Assembly (NCBI GenBank): GCA_023442905.1
Contig: JAEZWY010000194.1
Location: forward strand, 1-16,341
Origin: Bacillota bacterium
GTDB taxonomy: Bacteria; Bacillota; Bacilli; Lactobacillales; Aerococcaceae
DNA: 16,341 nt
Reading direction: 5' to 3'
The stretch's first letter is position 1; each line of letters begins with the position of its first letter. The notes under the pieces were generated by a model that ran no database searches, was not told the DNA's origin, and worked only from the letters and a program-made list of their open reading frames with translations. The position numbers and the translations under genes were made by a program. Positions 14,177-16,341 of this stretch are shown here, in pieces.

Positions 14177-14205
14177 ATCATACGGTATTAAAAAGAAAAT
14201 GTAAA
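14177..14205 (-). promoter_or_regulatory. Promoter of the riboflavin operon
   Basis: On the minus strand TTTACA (14200-14205), a 17-base spacer and TATGAT (14177-14182) form a good sigma-A-type promoter. Transcription would begin near 14170, about 14 bases before the riboswitch starts. Confidence 0.75.
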
Positions 14206-14251
14206 CCCAAATGTATTTTTTAAATTAAAAATATATACTATAGAGTATTTA

Positions 14252-14887
14252 TCATGGGTGATTGGATAAAAAATTCCCCTTCACTTGGCCATTTTTACCC
14301 AAGTATAGTTTGCCAAACTCATCAATTAAGCCATGGAATTCCTGGGCTTCCTCATAAGTGAAGTCATCCGGTAGGTTAATCTCTTGGTAAAGGCTTTGAT
14401 AGGTTGTGTACGAATTGCCTGTCAACCAACTGAATAACCGCCTAGCGTAGGCATCAGCGATAAACGCTGGTTGGTCAAATATAAAAACGCGAAATACGTC
14501 AGCTGTTTCAAACCCTACCCCGTGTAATTTCAAGATTTCACTTCGCAACTGTTTTCCGTATTCATACTGCATGGCTTGATAATCCCATTTGTGGTTATCA
14601 AACCATTGGAAACTGGCTTGAATTGCTCGCGCCTTGTTGCGGTAGAAACCACTTGGTCGAATCAGCGTTTCTAATTCTTCTAACGGGAGCTTTAAAATTT
14701 CTTCTGGCAAAAAACCAGTAGCTGCGTTCAAGTTATTTAGGGACTTTTCAACGTTACGCCAGTTGGTATTTTGAACAAGGATAGCCCCCAGGATTATTTC
14801 TACCTTAGATTCAGCAGGCCACCAACCTTGAGGGCCCATTTCTTTTAATAAGGTATCGTATAATTTTCTAATAGCTAATTTATCCAT
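14252..14887 (-). CDS. HhH-GPD DNA glycosylase (endonuclease III-like, no Fe-S cluster)
   Basis: Base-excision-repair glycosylase of the helix-hairpin-helix-GPD superfamily, 211-212 residues. Using numbering from the first of two adjacent ATGs (14890), LVQNTNWRNVEKSL (38-51) corresponds to the Q-T region of Nth, LHGVGFETADVFRVF (122-136) is the hairpin, and FIADAYARRLF (143-153) carries the catalytic Asp146. The Nth lysine in the hairpin (GVGRKTA) is Glu here, and the C-terminal four-cysteine iron-sulphur motif is absent. That suggests a monofunctional glycosylase, closer to MagIII-type 3-methyladenine glycosylases than to Nth; the exact substrate is inferred. The second ATG (14887) has the better spacing to AGGA. 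It lies downstream of the alkyltransferase gene on the same strand with no terminator between. Confidence 0.82.
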   Translation of the reverse strand: MDKLAIRKLYDTLLKEMGPQGWWPAESKVEIILGAILVQNTNWRNVEKSLNNLNAATGFLPEEILKLPLEELETLIRPSGFYRNKARAIQASFQWFDNHKWDYQAMQYEYGKQLRSEILKLHGVGFETADVFRVFIFDQPAFIADAYARRLFSWLTGNSYTTYQSLYQEINLPDDFTYEEAQEFHGLIDEFGKLYLGKNGQVKGNFLSNHP

Positions 14888-14973
14888 CATCTCATCCTAA
14901 ATTATTTTGCCGTTATGTGTTATTATTTTTGCATCTTTATGTAAAAATTAATGGGTTCCTATTAGCGTCACAC

Positions 14974-15501
14974 CTATACTTGGTGGTTATCTAGCTTGGA
15001 TTGGTCAAAGCCTTCCAAAGCCAGCAAGGCAATTTTGCGGTCGATACCACCTGCATAACCAGTTAATGCACCGTTAGTGGCTACAACCCGGTGACATGGG
15101 ATTAGAATTGAAATAGGATTATGACCAACAGCGCCGCCGGCTGCACGAGCTGAACCCTTTTTCCCAGGAGTGGTTAAAGCAACTTTATCAGCTAATTCCT
15201 TATAGCTAGTCGTCTGGCCGTAAGGGACATTAATCAGTGCGTTCAGGATTTCCTTACGGTAAGACGTTACTTCTGGGTCTAGAACGTTTGGGTCAAGGGT
15301 CGGGTTTTCACCAGCAAAATAAGCATCTAACCAATTCTTGACTTGCATGATTACTGGTGTTTCCGCTGCTACCATTGTTTGCATGATGTATTGACTACCG
15401 AAGTATTTTTGATCAGCAAACCACACGCCTTTAATGGTTTTATCGTCGCTCACGATAGTTATTTGACCAAGTGGTGAGGTGTAAGACGATTTGTAATACA
15501 T
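14974..15501 (-). CDS. ogt: Methylated-DNA--protein-cysteine S-methyltransferase
   Basis: Suicide repair protein that moves the alkyl group from O6-alkylguanine (and O4-alkylthymine) in DNA to its own cysteine. The 175 residues contain the invariant active-site motif IPCHRVV (134-140; acceptor Cys136), with YKELA (100-104) and ARAAGGAVGHNP (118-129) of the DNA-binding winged helix before it and LTGYAGG (146-152) after it. There is no Ada-type regulatory domain. The start is fixed by GGAGGG 7 bases upstream. A glycosylase gene follows after 83 bases, forming an alkylation-repair pair. The gene symbol is by family resemblance. Confidence 0.94.
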   Translation of the reverse strand: MYYKSSYTSPLGQITIVSDDKTIKGVWFADQKYFGSQYIMQTMVAAETPVIMQVKNWLDAYFAGENPTLDPNVLDPEVTSYRKEILNALINVPYGQTTSYKELADKVALTTPGKKGSARAAGGAVGHNPISILIPCHRVVATNGALTGYAGGIDRKIALLALEGFDQSKLDNHQV

Positions 15502-15529
15502 GGTAATCCCTCCTGGATTAAGATGACAG

Positions 15530-15570
15530 ATACCCTAGCTATCTCAAAAAAGAAGGGATAACTAGGGTAT
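15530..15570. other. Long inverted repeat between tautomerase and ogt genes
   Basis: ATACCCTAG (15530-15538) and CTAGGGTAT (15562-15570) are perfect 9-bp arms. Inside them TATC and GATA extend the stem by four pairs after a one-base interruption, leaving an A-rich loop. No T-run follows on either strand, so it is not a classical terminator. A perfect minus-strand TATAAT (15575-15580) stands just before it, so it could be the start of the ogt transcript or an operator; it could also end the tautomerase transcript. Confidence 0.55.
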
Positions 15571-15598
15571 GGCTATTATATACTCGTAGTAATGCTAT

Positions 15599-15982
15599 TT
15601 ATTCTGCGTACTGTGCAATACCATTACCAAAGGACCAGTTCTCTTTATTGACTTCAACTAAGTTGATAAAGACATCTTCTTTGCGAATATCTAATTGGCT
15701 ATTTAATTTATCAGCAACTGTCTTGTATAAAGCTTTTTTCACCTCAGTTGTACGCCCTTCATTCATCGTGATTTGAATGATTACGATACCCTCTGTGCGG
15801 TCAACACCTAGGTAGTTGGTAGAAAATATCAGTTCTTCAGCTTTTAAATCATTCACAACCACAAACTTATCTTCTTCTGGGATGCCAATTGTTTCAAGCA
15901 TAGATTCGTAAACTAACTCACCTAGTTGTGATTTAAATTCTGCAGTCTTACCTTCTAAAAGATCGATTCTCACTAATGGCAT
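15599..15982 (-). CDS. Tautomerase-superfamily protein
   Basis: 127 residues beginning MPLVRIDLLEGKT: after removal of Met, Pro1 would be the catalytic base or acid typical of the superfamily. Length and the C-terminal WSFGNG (residues 116-121 after Met removal) resemble the malonate semialdehyde decarboxylase/YusQ-like group, built from two beta-alpha-beta units that form trimers. Asp37 is present. As I recall, the decarboxylase needs Arg73 and Arg75; here those positions are Asn and Gly, so that activity is not supported and the substrate is unknown. I start at 15982 because AAGGAG is 8 bases upstream and Pro must be residue 2; an upstream ATG at 15991 would bury it. Single gene, same strand as ogt. 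Confidence 0.85.
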   Translation of the reverse strand: MPLVRIDLLEGKTAEFKSQLGELVYESMLETIGIPEEDKFVVVNDLKAEELIFSTNYLGVDRTEGIVIIQITMNEGRTTEVKKALYKTVADKLNSQLDIRKEDVFINLVEVNKENWSFGNGIAQYAE

Positions 15983-15996
15983 GTAGCACACTCCTT

Positions 15997-16009
15997 ATAT
16001 CATTGATAT
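15997..16009. promoter_or_regulatory. Small palindrome before the tautomerase gene
   Basis: ATATCA-T-TGATAT is a perfect inverted repeat around one central base. It lies between the possible promoter and the ribosome binding site of the tautomerase gene, where an operator would act. AT-rich DNA makes short palindromes common, so this is only a candidate. Confidence 0.25.
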
Positions 16010-16019
16010 CCTTATTATA

Positions 16020-16048
16020 TATAAAGTGAATTAAAATGCTAGTTTCAA
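16020..16048 (-). promoter_or_regulatory. Possible promoter of the tautomerase gene
   Basis: On the minus strand TTGAAA (16043-16048), a 17-base spacer and TTTATA (16020-16025) form an acceptable promoter. A perfect TATAAT at 16014-16019 overlaps in position but lacks a recognisable -35 at the right distance. Confidence 0.45.
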
Positions 16049-16174
16049 ATAACATCAATTTTTAGAATGTTTGTCATATACTTTGATTTAAATAGGGAAA
16101 CAAATATCTTTTTATAGAGACTCGTTGATTTCTAGCATAAAAAAACCGATAACGCTTTTAATGAATCTCAACCC
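16049..16174. other. Intergenic stretch before the insertion sequence
   Basis: This AT-rich stretch between the tautomerase promoter and the putative insertion-sequence end has no ORF, strong hairpin or promoter that I can support. With its flanks, the gene-free region runs from 15983 to 16277. Confidence 0.4.
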
Positions 16175-16212
16175 GAAAACTGAACACTCAAAAAAAGAGT
16201 GTTGTAAGTTTT
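16175..16212. mobile_element. Hairpin at the probable left end of an IS element
   Basis: AACACTC (16183-16189) and GAGTGTT (16197-16203) form a perfect 7-bp stem around seven A residues. The pairing continues outward between GAAAACT (16175-16181) and AAGTTTTC after a small interruption. A sequence starting TGAACACTC (from 16181) has the TG end common in IS3-family inverted repeats. It precedes a transposase-like ORF by about 75 bases. The exact element end cannot be set because the other end is outside the window. Confidence 0.4.
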
Positions 16213-16277
16213 CTGGTTATTTTTATGCAAAATTTTCGGTATACTCTATTTGAGTTATACAGAAGGGAGTGGACAGG

Positions 16278-16341
16278 ATGAGTAAAAAGATATATAGCCA
16301 AGCTGAGATTCAAGCTTTAAGAAACAATCCTAATGTGAAAA
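16278..16341 (+). CDS. Start of IS3-family transposase OrfA-like protein (partial)
   Basis: Only the first 21 codons are visible: MSKKIYSQAEIQALRNNPNV and on. This opening (a basic start, then S/T-x-E-x-I-x-x-L-x-x-N-P-x-V) is the pattern I know from OrfA proteins of IS3-family elements in lactic acid bacteria, where a helix-turn-helix follows. AAGGGAG lies 9 bases upstream and AGG stands immediately before the ATG. A TATACT -10-like motif is at 16240-16245. The identification is tentative because so little is visible. Confidence 0.5.
   Translation, partial: MSKKIYSQAEIQALRNNPNVK

Noticed and set aside
14206..14251. Terminator after the HhH-GPD glycosylase gene
   Set aside because: ATACT-CTAT-AGTAT followed by ATATTTTT is only a 5-bp AT-rich stem, too weak to call with confidence, although some termination here is possible.
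15530..15570. T-box or other known riboswitch before ogt
   Set aside because: It contains AGGGT within the stem, but no T-box core, specifier region or downstream terminator is present.
1..16341. CRISPR arrays, tRNA/rRNA genes, prophage or defence gene cassettes
   Set aside because: No spaced direct repeats, cloverleaf or rRNA-like sequence, integrase, phage structural or nuclease/helicase defence genes were seen on either strand.

Overview
The window looks like a chromosomal piece of a low-GC Gram-positive bacterium of the Lactobacillales type; I suspect the Aerococcaceae/Carnobacteriaceae neighbourhood, but that is an inference from gene content and style. The signs are AT-rich intergenic DNA, strong AGGAGG-type ribosome binding sites, sigma-A-like promoters, U-tailed terminators, a Firmicutes-type FMN riboswitch in front of ribD-ribE-ribAB-ribH, a phospho-beta-glucosidase, and an FtsX-type ABC permease with a giant coiled-coil insert. 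I see no tRNA, rRNA, CRISPR array, prophage or recognisable defence system.

Layout. 1-916 (-): 5' part of a GH1 6-phospho-beta-glucosidase gene, truncated by the window edge. Its own promoter lies about 265 bases upstream and the leader holds a possible 40-codon ORF. 917-1440: divergent regulatory region with a cre-like site. 1441-2313 (+): alpha/beta-hydrolase (esterase), closed by a terminator. 2436-3020 (-): TetR-family regulator, divergent from 3200-7868 (+), an ABC ATPase and a 1317-residue FtsX-like permease. A perfect 10-bp inverted repeat overlaps the predicted transcription start of the ABC pair and is the likely TetR operator. 8027-8869 (-): GT8 glycosyltransferase with its own promoter. 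9004-10383 (-): M24 (creatinase/aminopeptidase P-like) protein that has lost several metal ligands. 10529-13915 (-): riboflavin operon ribD-ribE-ribAB-ribH, preceded by an FMN riboswitch, a terminator hairpin and a good promoter (13962-14205). 14252-15501 (-): an HhH-GPD DNA glycosylase and an O6-alkylguanine-DNA alkyltransferase, an alkylation-repair pair. 15599-15982 (-): tautomerase-superfamily protein. 16175-16341 (+): left end and first codons of what looks like an IS3-family insertion sequence.

How the genes work together. The rib genes make riboflavin from GTP and ribulose 5-phosphate and are probably switched off by FMN through premature termination. The TetR gene, operator and ABC pair form a self-contained, probably ligand-inducible membrane module. 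The two repair proteins probably act on methylated bases. The phospho-beta-glucosidase is probably under carbon catabolite control. The remaining genes look like single transcription units.

Several starts were moved to the codon with the best ribosome binding site: the ABC ATPase (3200), the M24 protein (10383), ribH (11002) and the tautomerase (15982). I found no clearly new system. The best candidates for a second look are the TetR/ABC module with its 14-residue repeat stalk, the degenerate M24 protein, and the leader ORF in front of the phospho-beta-glucosidase.
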